In this document: piece after piece, positions 5,612 to 5,973 of the stretch
Numbering within the stretch: the stretch's first letter is position 1
Layout: each line of letters opens with the position of its first letter
NCBI GenBank assembly: GCA_002385485.1
Contig: DGDP01000073.1
Span: forward strand, 750-6,722
Direction of reading: 5' to 3'
Origin: Acetomicrobium sp. UBA3949
GTDB lineage: Bacteria > Synergistota > Synergistia > Synergistales > Acetomicrobiaceae
Length of the DNA stretch: 5,973 nucleotides
Notes under the pieces: model-generated
The model's input: the letters and a program-made list of their open reading frames with translations, nothing else
What the model was told of the DNA's origin: nothing
Databases searched by the model: none
Program-made: the position numbers and the translations under genes

Positions 5612-5973
5612 ATGAGGCGATGGATTAGCCTCTCTTTACTGATTGTCTTATTGGTATTAGTCTGTAGTGGTTTAACCATGCTATATTTTGTCTTCTTCGG
5701 TGGAAGCAGCGTTACAATGCCTGATTTAGTAGGTAAAAGTGTCATCGTGGCAATGGAAAATCTACAGCAATTGGGGCTGTTGCCCAAGGTTGAGGAAGTC
5801 GGTTCCTATCAAATGCCTGGAGTGGTCTTGGGGCAATTACCCGAAGCAGGAGATAAAGTGAAACGCGGAAGAGTTGTTATATTGCGAGTGAGTAGCGGTG
5901 GCGAGCGTTATGCACTTCCTGATGTCAGGGGAATGCAGTATGAAAGTGCATTGAGTAAGCTAGAAGAATCGGG
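5612..5973 (+). CDS. membrane-anchored PASTA-domain protein, N-terminal part (3' end outside window)
   Basis: The frame starts with ATG at 5612, preceded by a G-rich AGGGGGGA site (5599-5606), and is still open at the window end, giving 120 complete codons. Residues 1-4 (MRRW) are basic, 5-29 form a single membrane helix that places the rest outside the cytoplasm, and a PASTA repeat follows at about 34-96: VTMPDLVGKSVIVAMENLQQLGL, then VLGQLPEAGDKVKRGRVVILRVSSG. A second repeat begins at YALPDVRGMQYESALSKLEES (100-120). PASTA domains bind peptidoglycan fragments in PBP2x and PrkC-type kinases. Here no kinase or penicillin-binding domain precedes the repeats, so this is a stand-alone PASTA protein unless something follows beyond the window. 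Because the helix comes first, it resembles the extracytoplasmic half of a PrkC-type kinase. It starts 12 nt after rsmB and is likely co-transcribed. Confidence 0.88.
   Translation, partial: MRRWISLSLLIVLLVLVCSGLTMLYFVFFGGSSVTMPDLVGKSVIVAMENLQQLGLLPKVEEVGSYQMPGVVLGQLPEAGDKVKRGRVVILRVSSGGERYALPDVRGMQYESALSKLEES

Noticed and set aside
5536..5787. Minus-strand open frame across the rsmB-PASTA junction
   Set aside because: It covers the end of rsmB and the start of the PASTA gene, both well supported on the plus strand, and its product is an unremarkable basic sequence.
1..5973. A mobile element, CRISPR array, toxin-antitoxin pair or defence island
   Set aside because: No transposase, integrase, spaced direct repeats, nuclease or defence domain was found; the genes are regulatory, envelope and housekeeping types.

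Overview
The window reads as part of a bacterial chromosome of moderate GC content. It has strong AGGAGG-type Shine-Dalgarno sites, short gaps and start/stop overlaps between genes. The set of a YugP-type zinc peptidase, a DUF6391-like membrane protein, RsmB and a single-pass PASTA protein, plus an FCD-type GntR regulator, suggests a thermophilic or anaerobic Gram-negative lineage such as Synergistota (Acetomicrobium-like). That placement is inferred from gene order and protein character; no marker gene here proves it. There are no rRNA or tRNA genes, CRISPR arrays, transposases or phage genes.

Left end (1-711): the C-terminal part of a MocR/PdxR-like aminotransferase-fold protein enters from outside the window. 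Its expected PLP-binding lysine is a glutamine. Its 3' end overlaps, tail to tail, a 75-residue two-helix membrane protein on the minus strand.

Control region (712-890): a divergent intergenic region lies between the small membrane protein and a GntR/FCD regulator. It holds a 17-bp inverted repeat with one mismatch. Each arm carries a consensus TATAAT, one facing each way, so this looks like a symmetric divergent promoter/operator, plausibly autoregulated by the GntR protein.

First plus-strand block (891-3489): the GntR/FCD regulator, a DegT/DnrJ/EryC1/StrS sugar aminotransferase (31-nt gap), a possible 19-codon mini-gene, and a YugP-family membrane zinc metallopeptidase whose start overlaps the mini-gene stop. 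No terminator is visible inside the block, so it may be one transcript.

Second plus-strand block (3490-5973): a perfect 17-bp stem-loop without a U-tract sits just before the ribosome binding site of a DUF6391-like membrane protein. This is followed by rsmB (1-nt overlap) and, 12 nt later, a membrane-anchored PASTA-domain protein cut by the window end. The themes are envelope and housekeeping: sugar-nucleotide amination, membrane proteolysis, 16S rRNA methylation and peptidoglycan sensing. No classical defence or mobile system is present. The points most worth follow-up are the lysine-less MocR-like protein, the symmetric divergent promoter, and the paired membrane metalloprotein candidates.
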